Origin: Lophium mytilinum | Taxonomy: Eukaryota; Ascomycota; Dothideomycetes; Mytilinidiales; Mytilinidiaceae | DNA: 64,000 nt | Assembly: GCA_010093605.1 (NCBI GenBank) | Contig: MU004201.1 | Location: 342,289 to 406,288 of the forward strand | Direction of reading: 5' to 3' | In this document: positions 12,028-23,612 of the stretch, one piece after another | How positions within the stretch are numbered: position 1 is the first letter of the stretch | Layout: the number at the start of each line of letters is the position of its first letter | Notes under the pieces: model-generated | Seen by the model: only the letters and a program-made list of their open reading frames with translations | Told to the model about the DNA's origin: nothing | Database searches by the model: none | Made by a program: the position numbers and the translations under genes

Positions 12028-13891
12028 CGTCCGTGTCTTCTTGGATGTTACTTGCAAACGCAAGCGTTGGTCTTATGGCTTTTATGCTATTGCGCATATT
12101 GATATGCGTCAAGAGAAGGACGCTGGGGTGTAGATTTAGTGGCATGGGTAAGCATCCGAGTATGCATTCGCTGAGCTGTGAAGCATTAGCAGGCGCCGAC
12201 AAGATAGAATGGGTATTACCTGCCCCACTCCGATTATTTCGAACCAATCTTCGAGACGGAGATGATCGATAACTCTTTAGCAGTGTATGAAGGGCAGATC
12301 TAGACGAGTTGATTAAGATCGTTTTGTTGGGGTTAATAGAACCTTCTAATAGTTCGCCACCAGCCAAGTCAACCAGGTTAAGGTGTGGTGGCCTAGTCAC
12401 CCCTCCGCTTCCAGCTCTTTACTTAATACCCTGTACTGCTATTTCAATCTTTATGTGGCTTCTCGACGACTTCATGTTATAGCTGGTTCTGCCTTTCTTT
12501 CGGTAGGAACTTGCATAGGCGAGAAGGCAACCGAGGGCTTCTATATCTGAGACGACATAGTAGGGCAGTGTTTTACGCCGGCCAGATTCAGCATTTTTCA
12601 ATTCTAAGCCGTGCTGACTAGAAAGTCCTCCGCAGGCGATGGCATGGCCGTTTTCTCCTCTCCAAAGATTTCTGTGCACCCAACAGCAAGAGATACAGTC
12701 TCGGGATGTCTAAAGAATCTACGGCCAGCTTCAATTGCAATTGGATTTTCCCGGGTGAATATAGTTAATGACTTTCCGCTGCCACTATATCCATCGGCGA
12801 TGATATAGGCGTTATAGCCAAGCAACACGGTGTCAATTAGGTACCTAGTAGCGAAATTGATATCGCTGTTCTTTTCGTTCTACTTGAAGACATAGTTAAA
12901 ACAGTACGTTTAGCTATTCAATACGATAAGGGCGTTCGCATTGCAAGTGTAATCCGATGTATATTGTCGACGGTAATAGTGTATCCTTCGTTCCCATAGG
13001 TCTTAGCTTTACTACCTTTAGCGTCGGGTGGGATCTCGTCGTCTATTATCTGGCCCATTACTAGCATTCGATTAGTCCTTACGCCGAAGAGAGAAGCCAT
13101 GGCGCGACTAGTCTTTTCTTCCGCTACTGTGGGAGAGGCTTTTGTACTTTCGCACTCGTTTTCCTTTGCAAGTAGCTGCTCTGACGTCTCCGAGTGTTTA
13201 ACCCGCTCATTCTGCAAATCTCAATAGGCTCCTTGCTTGTCGCAATACTATTCTGCAATTATTCTTTCAGTCTTGCCACTTCTTTTCTCTCACTGTTCAG
13301 CTCTGCAGACAATTGAGATTTTGCTTTGTCTTTACTCTGCATCTCCCCCCCAAGCGCTACGATGGTGACATCTCTCTCGAATAACTGTTAAGTAATGGAG
13401 CTGTGATCCTTCTTTATTGTTTCCAAATTCCGAGAGACAAATTCGTACTGGGACTTTGCCATTCTCAGATTCGCCTCTAAGGTTTGTAGCTCGGTTCGGT
13501 ACTGCCTCACTTAGGTTTTAAGGTTCCTATTCTTTGTACTCCCGTCGCCTAGACCCCGGCTGGAACCGTTGCTATCACAAAAGCCTCGTTTTTGCTCCCT
13601 CCCAGCTTCCAGCTTATTAATCTTTGCCTGTTTCTCTCTTACAGTTTCTTCTAGGCTTCCGGTTCGATCATCGAGGTTCCGCACGGTTCTTCCCTTATTA
13701 ATTGCCAGTTCGGTAATCTCCTTATATTTCAGTTGGAGCTCCGCAATCCAAGCCTCGCACAGTTCGCAGTAGAGCTCGCTTTCGGGTAACGCGGGCGGCT
13801 GTCGATGGTTGGCCTCCACTGGAGCCGCTATTGGAGATGTCGTAATAACGGAGGCATAGTTATTTGCATTTGCGATCATGTCTAATTGCAA
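12017..13891 (-). pseudogene. Kinesin-14-like (C-terminal motor) pseudogene
   Basis: The motor domain is unmistakable. A FNYVF block is followed by GYNAYIIADGYSGSGKS (the kinesin P-loop, about 12769-12810), then NMKSSRSH (switch I, about 12455), HLNLVDLAGGE (switch II, about 12354) and TLAFASNIQ close to the end. A long coiled-coil region (13891-13220) precedes the motor, so the motor is C-terminal. This is the layout of minus-end-directed Kar3/KlpA-type kinesins, which crosslink and slide spindle microtubules. The gene is dead: at least three frame changes (near 13215, between 13000 and 12880, and near 12610) and several TAA/TAG codons. Switch II has GGE where kinesins normally have GSE. The start may lie upstream of 13891, since the frame is open to about 13955. 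No introns are evident. Confidence 0.85.
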
Positions 13892-14020
13892 ACTATCCGT
13901 AAATTCTCCACCGACAAGCGGTTGCAGTAATGGAGCTCTTATACTGCAATCTTAGGTTAGCAAAAGGTTTATCTCAATGTGCGGTCCTTATCGTTGTAGC
14001 CCCAGAGCTAAGAAGATGAG

Positions 14021-14428
14021 TTACCTCTTTACCGCTAGGATGCATCTTGAGATTACGGTAAGTAACGCAGGGAGGACGATGATCACGTGGGTGTTCCAAA
14101 TTACGATCGTTTCTCTAGCTTCACTTTCTAGGAGTTCTGATCGATCTAGAACGAGCAAAACTGCTATATCCAAAACCGTGACGAGTATGTAGAAAGCCAA
14201 GGCCTCTAAAAAGGTCTTAAGAATGTAGGTGAAAAGCATTAGAGAGTAATGGCTAATAACGCGAATCTGAGGTCGATTAGGATTAGCGGGCCTTGCTCCT
14301 CGACAGGGTACTGATGACGGGTGCTTACGCTTTCTGTAGCTGATTCCCCGAAAGTGATTGTAATAGTCAAAGAAGTAAGTTAGATAAGGGGTAGGACACT
14401 GTGATAATCTAAATCTGCAGAATAGCAC
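14021..14428 (-). CDS. Hypothetical membrane protein, 135 residues
   Basis: The frame is uninterrupted and starts at a codon near 14428. Two hydrophobic segments are visible: LMLFTYILKTFLEALAFYIL followed closely by VTVLDIAVLLVL, and a C-terminal TIVIWNTHVIIVLPALLTVI. The N-terminus is basic. No family is recognised. It lies upstream of the kinesin relic on the same strand and could be intact. Confidence 0.4.
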   Translation of the reverse strand: MLFCRFRLSQCPTPYLTYFFDYYNHFRGISYRKRKHPSSVPCRGARPANPNRPQIRVISHYSLMLFTYILKTFLEALAFYILVTVLDIAVLLVLDRSELLESEARETIVIWNTHVIIVLPALLTVISRCILAVKR

Positions 14429-15309
14429 TGAAACATAATTTACAAAATCTCATTCGCGGGGAGACTAGCCGCGTCGCTCCGGATCCGAGTTGGGGGAGTG
14501 TCTTGGAACAAGAAGCGCTTAACTGCAGCAGGGACTACTCTGGCACATAGACAATGGTTCTAAATTACCCGCGGTGTCGAGAACGAACGTTTCTTGCTGC
14601 TTTGCTATTAATGCACAACGCCGACTAATTTATCCTTTTATCCTTTAGTCTCATCGCCACCTTTACACTACCATGCACGCCAAGAGAAGTAGAGGCAGAA
14701 AGATGATTATGTACGTATTGCACACTTGGAATGTCTCAGCCGCATTGCCATGCAGCTAATCAGTCTCTTATAGAATAAAGACGAAGATGACGTTAAAGAA
14801 CTAAACCCCTATACAGTATAATATCAAGCCCAATATGAGTTCCATCGCGTAGTCTTCGAGGGCATGAGGCCACTAGTAAGAATTGTCGAAGAGATGGGCC
14901 ATAGTAAGCGTGTAGTTGAAAGGACTTATAGTGGGATGGCGTTGGCGGCGGTTACAAAAGGTGGGAGGATTAACTCTAGACCGGCGATCCTGGTTATATC
15001 GGTCATCTAAATTGTAATTATTTAGAGCAAGATGTTTGTCCGGAAGAGAATAGATTAGAAGCGTCATTTCTAGACTGGAACCATATCTACTCAGTTCCAG
15101 GAGCGGTTCTCTCGGACGCCGCTTAATCCATAATGGCGGTGTCTCACACAGCCAGTGTAGATAACGCCCTGTCTGTCATTGTAGTATCCTAGCTTTCTTT
15201 CAGGTAAGAAATTAAGAATATAAAAGAAGTCTAAAAAAGTTCCTAAGAAAAAACGTTAATTACGGATAGGATTATCTAGTGTACCGTCTAGGTGCTAAAC
15301 CACAGGACT
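14429..15309. other. Gap without a recognised gene
   Basis: Only one frame of about 64 codons (14873-15067, minus) is present and it has no recognisable feature. Nothing else could be supported. Confidence 0.4.
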
Positions 15310-16212
15310 ATGGCTAGGACCAAGAATCATCGTACCCTTTTCCGCCTCTTAGGAGATCCAGAGATACTAGAAGCAGCGCTCGACTAGCCCGTTAAGGGTT
15401 TAAGCGAGGAAGGGAAAGATGGACTACGGCGACTCGATGTTCACTTCAACGGAAAGAAGAGCTCACTGCGTAGAGCTGGGGGCTCTCAGAACAGGGTTAG
15501 AAAGTCTGGCGGAGGCCGGAACGATGGTCCACGAAGTCCGTTTGCCCGATTTCTGCGGCTTACCTTACTTACTATCCCACTAGAGGTTTACGAGTACGTG
15601 GGCAAGCACGGTATAGATCCGCAACCTTTCCTTAATCGTGAAGGAATGCGGCATAGCATAGGTGCTTGGTCTGGGGCCCAATCTAGAGATGCATTTATTG
15701 CATGCTACTATTACACCATGACCCTTAAGGGGGAGATGGAGAGCGACCATGTGCGATGGCTATTCTATATGCTGCTATACTACGATATTATGCAGCTCGT
15801 TAGGCTAGGGAGCACTGGTCGCCGAATGGGCCTTATTATGCTTAAGGACATACAAACTTTCCTAGAGCCACTTGTCGGCCAAAACTCGTCCATCAACATC
15901 CATGTTGCTGCCAGATAGCTCTAGCATTGGTGCGTATGGGGCACGAAGATAAATATACTCTGCTCCGTGTTTGGCGCAGGCTGCATCTTCGCCTTGGCCG
16001 AATATCTTTCCCAAGACTTCCTCAAGACAAAGATTAGGGAGTCGGGTCGACACTATAACGAGGCAATGGGTTACCTTCGAGAAAATCTGCATATGGAATC
16101 GGTACTATTGCAGAGTAGAGCGGACCAGCTTAGGGAGAGACTTTGAGATCGCCTGCTTAGGCCCTTTAAGGAAGCCGTAGAGGCGGCCGCAGCTGCGGCG
16201 AAGGCTAAATAG
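15310..16212 (+). pseudogene. Unknown gene of 300 codons with internal stops
   Basis: A single frame from ATG (15310) to TAG (16212) carries TAG at codon 26 and further stops near 15916, 15922 and 16144, with no frameshift. The N-terminal hundred residues are basic and rich in Gly and Arg. The middle (15598-15918) is an open run of 106 codons. A membrane-like segment (ILCSVFGAGCIFALAEYL) follows, then a helical charged tail ending in a poly-alanine stretch and KAK. Tryptophans at several places are intact, so the damage is limited. No family is recognised. Confidence 0.5.
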
Positions 16213-17199
16213 GGCATGGCAGGACTACATTGCGTTAATAGCCGCTGGCTGCGGAGGCGAACGCGAAGTTTAGGAGGATAAAGAGGACTAGGGCCTAGCT
16301 GAATCCGCATAAACTTCTAAGCAACACCATGTGAATAAAAACCTTAATACCCCCCGTTGTTAATCATCTGCGAATTTTCCAATAATGTGTCGCTGCACGC
16401 GCAACAGGTCGGATGTTACGACGTCGCTATGCTTGATGGTCCATAGTTATATAAATTGCATGCGCGCTAGTAGATCTTATGGAAACGTCTAGGTAGTATA
16501 GAATCTGCCGTAATGGTTGCTATATAAAGATGCTAGAGGTGGGGCGCAAAACTTTGTATCCCGGAGTATTTCTTAGTTGAGCTCGTGACACTATTAAAAG
16601 TCACCACCTGCGAGCCTCTAGAAGCGCTTAGTCTGTTCCAGCCATAGGAACTTATACACTCTCCTATAGACTATTTAAAATTCTCGTTATTAACCTCTGG
16701 AGCCTACTGATATTCTAATCCACGTAAAAATTATACAGCCCTTAGCCCGGCCTATTACCTTGTTTTAATGTCCCAGAGCACCATTAAGTTTACCGCTTTC
16801 TTTTTCGTATCATGATTCGACTGAGTTCGTCTCAGCTAGACTCTCCTCATCCAAAATCCTCTCACCTGGGGTTCTCGCCACCTGACTCTATGGTAATTAC
16901 AACCCCCCTAGAGAGCTAGGCCTTAGGTTACCCTTGCGGTCAGCTTAGCGTGTTCCGCATGTTATTTAATATTCCACGCTCCTATCTTTACGCGCGTCCC
17001 ATAGACTGCAACGCCTCTCTTAACTGCAAGTACCATCTAAAAAAAATCTGAATTTGAAATGCTACCCGAATAGTGTTTTGTTACAATAAGATGTAACTAT
17101 GCTCGTGTATAGCGAGCTTTATCAAGATAGTAGAATACAACACGAGCGCTTTATCAACCTGTACCTCTATTAAATCTCACCAACAAGGCCATTGCACTT
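16213..17199. other. Gap without a recognised gene
   Basis: No frame above 60 codons lies wholly in this interval on either strand apart from shadows of the preceding gene. It separates two gene relics that converge on it. I see nothing else in it. Confidence 0.45.
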
Positions 17200-17760
17200 T
17201 TATTCTGTCAAGTCTACATCTTCGTTACTTGAACTTGCTTTCTGAGATCCAGCACGGCTATTTTGACCCTTGGAACCTCCACGACCTAGCACTCGTAAAC
17301 CGCACCTCGAGCTGGCATTGGTAAACTTAAAAATGGTACCTGTACTCAGCGGTATCCTAAGTTTAATGCCGAGCTCAGGCGACATGCACCGGGGTAAGCC
17401 TGCGCAAAACTTCTCTGCAGAGTAGCTCGCGGGCATATAAGCGCAAGTGCTAACGATCATGTTATATAGAGCGTCTATATCGATCCGCGCATATCGTGCG
17501 AGGCCTTCTGGATGGTTTCCTTTAAAAAGACCTTTCGTCGTCCTTAATTGCTCCCGGTCCTTCTTCGGTTTCTTCTTATTCCAACCAATAGCTTCCCGTA
17601 GGGCTGTAGTCTCCATGGCGTACAAGGTTAAAGGTGTAGCTATAATAACAAGCTGCTCCGAGGTCGTCTTAAAGACTAGTTGCACCTTGCTATGTATATA
17701 TTGGATCCCGTAGAGGGAGACATTGCCAGGTAAGAGTGCTATTAAACTATCGCATCGCAT
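17200..17760 (-). CDS. Hypothetical protein, 186 residues, uninterrupted
   Basis: This is the longest frame in the central island without an internal stop. It starts at an ATG (17760) and ends at 17200. The N-terminal third is mostly hydrophobic (SEQLVIIATPLTLYAMETTA). A basic linker with NKKKPKKDREQL follows, then a mixed domain with four cysteines, and a disordered C-terminus rich in Ser, Gly and acidic residues. I do not recognise the family. Being free of stops among badly hit neighbours, it is a candidate for a gene still under selection or one hit by few mutations. Confidence 0.55.
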   Translation of the reverse strand: MRCDSLIALLPGNVSLYGIQYIHSKVQLVFKTTSEQLVIIATPLTLYAMETTALREAIGWNKKKPKKDREQLRTTKGLFKGNHPEGLARYARIDIDALYNMIVSTCAYMPASYSAEKFCAGLPRCMSPELGIKLRIPLSTGTIFKFTNASSRCGLRVLGRGGSKGQNSRAGSQKASSSNEDVDLTE

Positions 17761-17907
17761 GTACCGTAATCGGGGAGATTATTTATAATAAGAGGCTTGC
17801 TTAGCAGCGGTCCGCGCATACTATATGTAGAGGAGGTTCGGCAAATTCAATCTATAATTATAGATAATTAACCTTATGCACAATAAGTTAAAGGATATAA
17901 AACGAGC

Positions 17908-18276
17908 TTACTTAGGATTAGGAAGCTTTCTTAATGCCGGCATTAATGCTTCACTTAAGGAAAATCCGCCGTTCGTGCTGATGGCCATGTCTTTGTCTGT
18001 CACTTTCACCTAAGGTTCTTGGAGCATTCTCTAGCAGGTCCAAGTACGAACATGGAAGAAGAAGCCATATCCTCGCATTGCTGAAATATCGTTCAGCGCT
18101 AATGCTGCAATCTCGTTACTGAGTAGATCGCGATCGTAGCCCCAATTATCCCTGTCTTTAACTTGCTGTGAGATGAAGTCGACATAAGTTTGCTTTTTGA
18201 AGTCGTGAGATGCCGGTAGTCTTCTCAAGTAGTGGTCTTTGTTGGACAGGTTTTACTTATTCTTCGTTGTAGCCAT
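17908..18276 (-). pseudogene. Broken small gene, 122 codons
   Basis: The frame runs from ATG (18276) to TAA (17908) with TAA at codon 8 and TAG at about codons 83 and 90. The protein is hydrophilic, with YVDFISQQVKDRDNWGYDRD and a helical segment SNEIAALALNDIS. It lies just upstream of the 17200-17760 gene on the same strand, 147 bases apart. No family is recognised. Confidence 0.45.
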
Positions 18277-18532
18277 GTGCGCAGATTGAAAAGTAATATA
18301 AATATATACTGGTGATGTTAAGAGATATTGCTTTAAGCGCGGTAAATCTTACGGCCTAGTTAGTGAATTAGAGAGTTGCATGGCACACGCGACCAGGAGA
18401 TTTTTAACCTGCTTCCTTCCGCCCTAGTCGTATAAGTAACAGCCTTATTGCTGCTTCATTCCCATTACTTATGTCACAAGCACTTATTTCGCTCCTCTCT
18501 CGTTTACTAAGCGCTACTTACGCAGCACGGCC

Positions 18533-19495
18533 ATGGCTGCCAGTCATGCTACCGATAGAGATTTCATCCGCTAAATGAACGACATTAAGCGACAAGACTG
18601 CCCTAACCAAGCTTTGCGACTTTAGACTCTGTGTGAGATCTTTTAGGAACGTCTTTATCGTGACAACGACGACACTTCGCTCGAGCCTATTGAAGTGTTC
18701 ATCCGCCTTCTACAAGATAAAGACAGCTATGCGCTCGCGATGCTTGTAATTCTAGACTTTTGGATACTATAAAAGTTGCAGCATCCGATTAAGCACGTAT
18801 AGAGGGTCATGAAGGGAATAATAGACGTTTAAAATAGAGTTCTCTCATTCGCAGACTGCAACTTTAAGACGGCGCTCAATTAGGAGGAGATAATAGAATT
18901 TACGGAGCAAGATATCTTTTGCGCAGGAGTCCTTCTTTACGATAAGGGTTACCTTAACCCTGACCAAGCCAAGCAAGTTCGCGACTGGCTGGCAGCTCGC
19001 CCGAAGTTTGAGTAGCATCGCGTAATGTGCCGGGTGAGGTGTGCCTGCGCATCTTTAGATGTCCTGTTAAGAGCCCGTCAATACGCAATACGGGGTAGTA
19101 ATAGAGAATGGTTCTAGACTATAAGGGTGACGAGCAAGTTAACGGAAGGAAAGAATAGGCTCTATACCTAACGTGACTGCTTAAGGTTAACAGTCGACAA
19201 CGACAGCCTCTCGATCGACACAACCGATATTGAGAGAGTTTTCCGGTTAGCATTCGCTCGGTTTCTTCACTCTTAGACAGCAACGACGTTTAGAGTTAAC
19301 ACCCTACCCTTACACCTTCCTGTTAAGAATTAAGGAACAGCAGGCAGGCACGATGAGTTTATACGACGGTCAACGCTGTTTAGCTATCTAACTACGCTTA
19401 CCGGACGTGGGTTCTCGGTATGCAGGACAAAAGCTGCCGAGTAATTAACTACATATGAAGGGGACAACATTTCACCTGTTTGTGGCACAAGATAA
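18533..19495 (+). pseudogene. Unknown gene of 321 codons, many TAA/TAG
   Basis: One frame from ATG (18533) to TAA (19495) contains about 14 TAA/TAG codons and no TGA or frameshift. The sequence between stops reads like a soluble globular protein, with YLNPDQAKQVRDWLAARPKF and SIDTTDIERVFRLAFARFL. Eight CAA/CAG and three TGG codons are intact. Stop density is as high as expected by chance in this composition, so the model rests on protein-like content and the well placed start. No family is recognised. TGA is absent on through 19529-19879, but that part overlaps a coiled-coil frame on the other strand and is probably its shadow. Confidence 0.4.
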
Positions 19496-19591
19496 AGAAA
19501 GGGAAAGATAGGCTTAATTTATTTAGCAATGCCATCCGTTGGGCCATTAACCATGAACTGTGCTGAAATCTGGACGATTACACCGCCGCCG

Positions 19592-19885
19592 CTACTGTTG
19601 GTAGTTGGGCTCCTAGAAGAGCCTGTCCTCCCAATCCTTAATTTCCGCTTCCCACGCTTTGTTGTCCTCTTCAGTTCTGCGAATGTCGTCGCGAAGACTA
19701 ACCCGCTCATTTATAAGCCTGTCGATATTCCCCGCATCGCGAACCCGTTTCTCTTCTGTCCGCCCGCTGCATCTCCAGTGACGCCTAACAGCCTCGACCT
19801 CCTCTCGTGTCTTCTCGACCTCAAAGTGCAATTCGGAGAGGACTATTGTCCTCCGCAGTCTCTCCTCTGTGATGGTTAGAGGCAT
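19592..19885 (-). pseudogene. Small coiled-coil protein gene
   Basis: From ATG (19885) 90 codons are open, followed by TAG and, seven codons later, another TAG. The product is strongly charged and helical (HFEVEKTREEVEAVRRHW, NERVSLRDDIRRTEEDNKAW), a clear coiled coil. It converges on the 18533-19495 gene. The opposite-strand frame 19529-19879 is most likely its shadow. Function unknown. Confidence 0.5.
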
Positions 19886-20068
19886 TGGTCTAGTGGACGG
19901 GGATACAAGTAGGCCGAAGCGGTAGGTGATGCAGACGCGTAAGATTTCGGTGAATTATGAGCGTGATCCGGATTACAGGGGTGGGGCGAGTGGGGGAGGA
20001 GGGGAGAGTGATTGGAGGGAGAGCGTAATGGTATGGCGATGGTATAGAATATCTCTAGTTGGTTTTGT

Positions 20069-20287
20069 TTATTGAGAGATTAGACGTCTAAATGTGTGGA
20101 TATGGTTGGGTAGAATAGAAAGCCTGGGGGCATAAGGATATATAGTTTTATCTTTTGGTTTGTCCATCGCTAGAATACTCTTTTCCATTTCTTTCGATTT
20201 CGGAACCAAACGAAACAAACTTGAAGGAGCCGCCTTGACGATTCTAAGAATGCCATAGGTCGACCGCGTCAGCACCCGCACTTCCAC
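20069..20287 (-). CDS. Possible small basic protein
   Basis: A 72-codon frame opens with GTG and ends with TAA or TAG at 20069. Its frame continues upstream without a stop for about 80 bases, with tryptophans and basic residues, so the start is unclear. No family is recognised. Confidence 0.3.
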   Translation of the reverse strand: MEVRVLTRSTYGILRIVKAAPSSLFRLVPKSKEMEKSILAMDKPKDKTIYPYAPRLSILPNHIHTFRRLISQ

Positions 20288-20982
20288 TCTTTCCGCAAAC
20301 TTCCATCTCTTTGACTGCCACTCACTTAAATGCGGTATTATTTATCTTTCGAATCAGGGACGGGAAGAGTTGAAGAAGAGGGAATTTGAAGAATATGAGT
20401 AATTAAAGGCCGCAACTGAGATGCTTTGTGGGCTATTCGTTGAGCGGAAGTTATTTGTAGCTTTCAATGCCCTCGTGGTTATAATAGTTTAGCTAACTGC
20501 GCATAGCGCATAGCGGCCCTGGCGAGTATAGAACTATTCTACACGTGATTTATTAATCTTGGCAACAGGCGGACGCGCCAGAATTAAATTTCTCAGCCAG
20601 TCCTCTATTAGTGGATGTGAGTCCGAAGTCGCCTGGCTACCAGGCCATACCGGCCAGCTAATTCACTATTAAAGTATTCTTAAGCTTTGCATTGAATATA
20701 AAGGCGAAGAAAGACTGCGCTTAATCTTTTCTAAAATGTTCCAAGCCTTGAACATAATTATGAACGCCAAAAGCTTTATGGAATGCGTAAGAAGATAATT
20801 CACACTTGTGACAAGCAGCGGAACACAGACATAGAATATAGAATGAATCCATCTCCTATATCTATGTCGTTCTATGGAAACTAGCCAGATAAAGTAAAGC
20901 TGTAATTACTAAACAGCTTATAAGTATAGGATATACTCTAACTAGCCTAATCTTGTTCTGCACCTCTGACACAGACATTAAA
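20288..20982. other. Gap without a recognised gene
   Basis: Apart from the possible 5' part of the preceding small gene, no frame above 60 codons is present on either strand. Confidence 0.4.
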
Positions 20983-21756
20983 ATGCTAAATCTAGCCCGC
21001 CTCGCACACTTCTACGAATGTGTCTAAATCGAGCCTGGGAAGATTCTTATCGCCGGTGGCACTAACAAAGAGCTAAACAAAGCAGTGCTCTAATTACTAG
21101 ATAATCTCTCCTTTGCCTACATTATTAGAGAAAGAGACCCCGATCTCACCAACGCCCTCTTTATCAAGCCAAGCGAGACACAGGATAGAGATACTAAAGC
21201 TCTACTCTCAGGCGACCTTCAAAAACCCGGGGTTGATCTTGTGCTCTGTCTCGGCTGCCCGGAGCTTATTAGTGCAACCCACGTCAAATCATCTTTTTAT
21301 ATGTGGGAGGGGTACCTTCGCTTTAGCGGCAGAATCGTAATCTAGTTGTATTAGCAAGGTCGGGATGAGTCTATGCGCTCAGTGGCTAGGCGTTATGATA
21401 TTCCTGCGCAAGAATCAGGCCTCAAGCTCGTCGCCATTAACGGTATCGAGTACGATGAAGACTTTCTTCCGGTATATGGAGCAAGATCTAAAACGCCGTG
21501 GGTGCATTTCCAAGCAATGCGCCTTCGGGTAAAAGATATTGAGAGCAAGGCGGACGCGGACGTGGTGGAGTGGATGCAAACAGACATCTTAGATATAAAG
21601 AAAGACTAGGAAACCGCTCAAAAGTACTACCGCAAGATTACTTCGGCATCTTCTAACCAGAATTAAGTGCAGGAAGCGCTTGAGCCAGGGCTTGTCATCA
21701 TGAATAATTACTGCGATTTAGAGGAAATTCTCTATAGCATATTTTATCGGGGATAG
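20983..21756 (+). pseudogene. Unknown gene of about 257 codons with internal stops
   Basis: The frame begins at an ATG (20983) and carries six TAA/TAG codons up to a TAG at 21754-21756. An open run of 78 codons (21373-21609) includes GLKLVAINGIEYDEDFLPVY and an EWMQTDILDIKKD helix. The preceding part, with PGVDLVLCLGCPELISATHV and FYMWEGYLRFSGRI, has alternating hydrophobic strands and looks like a soluble alpha/beta domain. I do not recognise it. The frame at 21113-21340 is its shadow. Confidence 0.5.
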
Positions 21757-22350
21757 AGGATATATAGCTACCATTTAAAAATAGTGGTTTGCAACTAATA
21801 ATTATTGAACTGTGTACTGACTATGGATTTCCAAAACTTCGAGATCTGTTAGTTAGACAGCCTAACCTCACAGCTTCTGGCCATTCCTTGTGGTGGCCCC
21901 CTTCCCTTCTATTTCCCTTCTGCTGCCTTCCACAAATGATCGCAGCGTTATAAATGGCATCTCCACTCAGACATTCTAATTCTATGTTATACCGTTATTT
22001 AAACTCTTTAATCTACGTTGAAATGCTTTAAATTATTATCCCACGTCTATAGTACCTGCCAAATTAGCAAGAAGGTCTTTAACGTCTCGCACTAGGGATT
22101 TATGGGCGCGACTGTTTCCTATAGCCTCCGCACTCATGGGAATAAGTGAGACCGTAAGTTGGCGGTCGTTGCTAACCCTTGGATGGGGGGTGCAGTCGGA
22201 CAAGTTGCAGTAATGGTTGCTGGGGGCGTAGCCGGAGGGCTAGTTAGGAAAAAAATACTCTTCCGAGGCATGATTGGATGATTGTCGGGACTTAATGCAT
22301 TATTACTGAATAGAAAGAGACGTTATTTCCAAGGTAAGTGCTTTTTTATC
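21757..22350. other. Gap without a recognised gene
   Basis: No open frame of useful length is present. A G-rich patch lies near 22180-22240. Nothing else could be supported. Confidence 0.4.
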
Positions 22351-22608
22351 TTAGACCGGGAATAATACCCTATAATAGGGGAGACTAATATAATAGGTCT
22401 TCTTAGCAGCTCCTAGCCACATGGCGATTTCATCATGGAGAAAAAAGTTAGTTCTAATTACTACTATAGTATCCAACAACTTCTCGGTTAGTAAGAGTAA
22501 TATGGGCGAAGTAAATCGCTTTACACAACCTCGATATGCGTCCTCCTGTCGTGTCATCCTCTCGAAAACCCCGAGCTGGCTGCGCTGCGAGATGAAGTTC
22601 GCTATCAA
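22351..22608 (-). pseudogene. Gene fragment with a membrane segment
   Basis: The 85-codon open run contains a hydrophobic stretch (SPILLLLTEKLLDTIVVI) and ends at TAA. The same frame continues upstream past a TAG (near 22620) to about 22680, so the start is lost. No family is recognised. The plus-strand frame 22421-22624 is a shadow. Confidence 0.35.
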
Positions 22609-22933
22609 AGCTCCGCAGCCCTAACGCCTGACAAAGGTCGAGTGTTTTAAGCGACGGGGACTTTGTAAATTAATTAAGTTTTGTATTGCGGAAGACTATG
22701 GGCACTGGGTTGCCTCGGGTTAGTATGCGGTATAATTTAGACAATCGAGGAGCGTAGTACACACCTATCGATACACTAATAGCTAGTGCCAGTGTAACAC
22801 CTCTAACAACAACACCTTAAAGCTGATGTAACGGACGGCATGCATAAGGTCTATCGTCTCCAACTTCTTGATATTTCCATTTTCGGCATAGCTAACCATT
22901 GCGCGTAGTACCTAAACAGTACCGTGGATAACT

Positions 22934-23308
22934 CTAAGGAGTCGGTTTTATGTTTAGGTTGCTTGCTTCCATATAAGGAGGGCGCTCATTTTCGACGGGT
23001 AAGAGGGTGTCGCTAGTTCTAATATTGCTCCGCGGTAAAGGTGTTCTAGCATACTCTAAGTTGATGTCTCTAGCAGTTATCCGGTCTCCTATGCGGCATA
23101 TAGAGTTAAATAGGACCGACCAGAGCTTTATAAGCTTTTCAACGGCAGGGACGCCGTATGTAGCTAACATGTCGCGCGTAATGTGCTAGAGTAAAGAAAG
23201 AGGCGGGCCTAATAACTATTCTAGGTTCCGGCAGATAGTGAACAAGGTGTCTAAGACCGTGTTAGAGGAACAGGCGACGATCAGCAAGCTGGCTGCATAG
23301 ATAAACAT
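22934..23308 (-). pseudogene. Unknown gene with N-terminal hydrophobic segment
   Basis: From ATG (23308) a frame of 125 codons carries two TAG codons in its first third, then a clean 78-codon run to 22934. The N-terminus (MFIYAASLLIVACSS) looks like a signal or membrane segment, and the frame is open and hydrophobic for a further 70 bases upstream. The C-terminal part is hydrophilic. Family unrecognised. Confidence 0.4.
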
Positions 23309-23612
23309 GTGAAGTATTAAAGTTATGCGACTAGCTGTGGTGATTATGCAAGCAAAGGAAACAGAAATAAAAGTTGAGGGTCTTAAGCTCTATAAACACG
23401 ATAATGCGAGTGTATGTACGCTGCTTATAGAATAATCTTAATACTCGCTTAAGATATGCCTAATCCGGTTCGATTAACGCTATACTAGAAATAGCGAGAA
23501 GAGCATCTAAATATTACACACCGTACACTAATTGGACGCAACTGTTGGAAGCTTAGTAGACACCCTGGGCTCCTCAACTTGCAATTGCTCACACTCGCCA
23601 CCATCATTATAG

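Noticed and set aside
19529-19879. Plus-strand 116-codon frame as a gene
   Set aside because: It lies opposite a clear coiled-coil frame (19592-19885, minus) and its proline/leucine-rich composition is typical of an antisense shadow.
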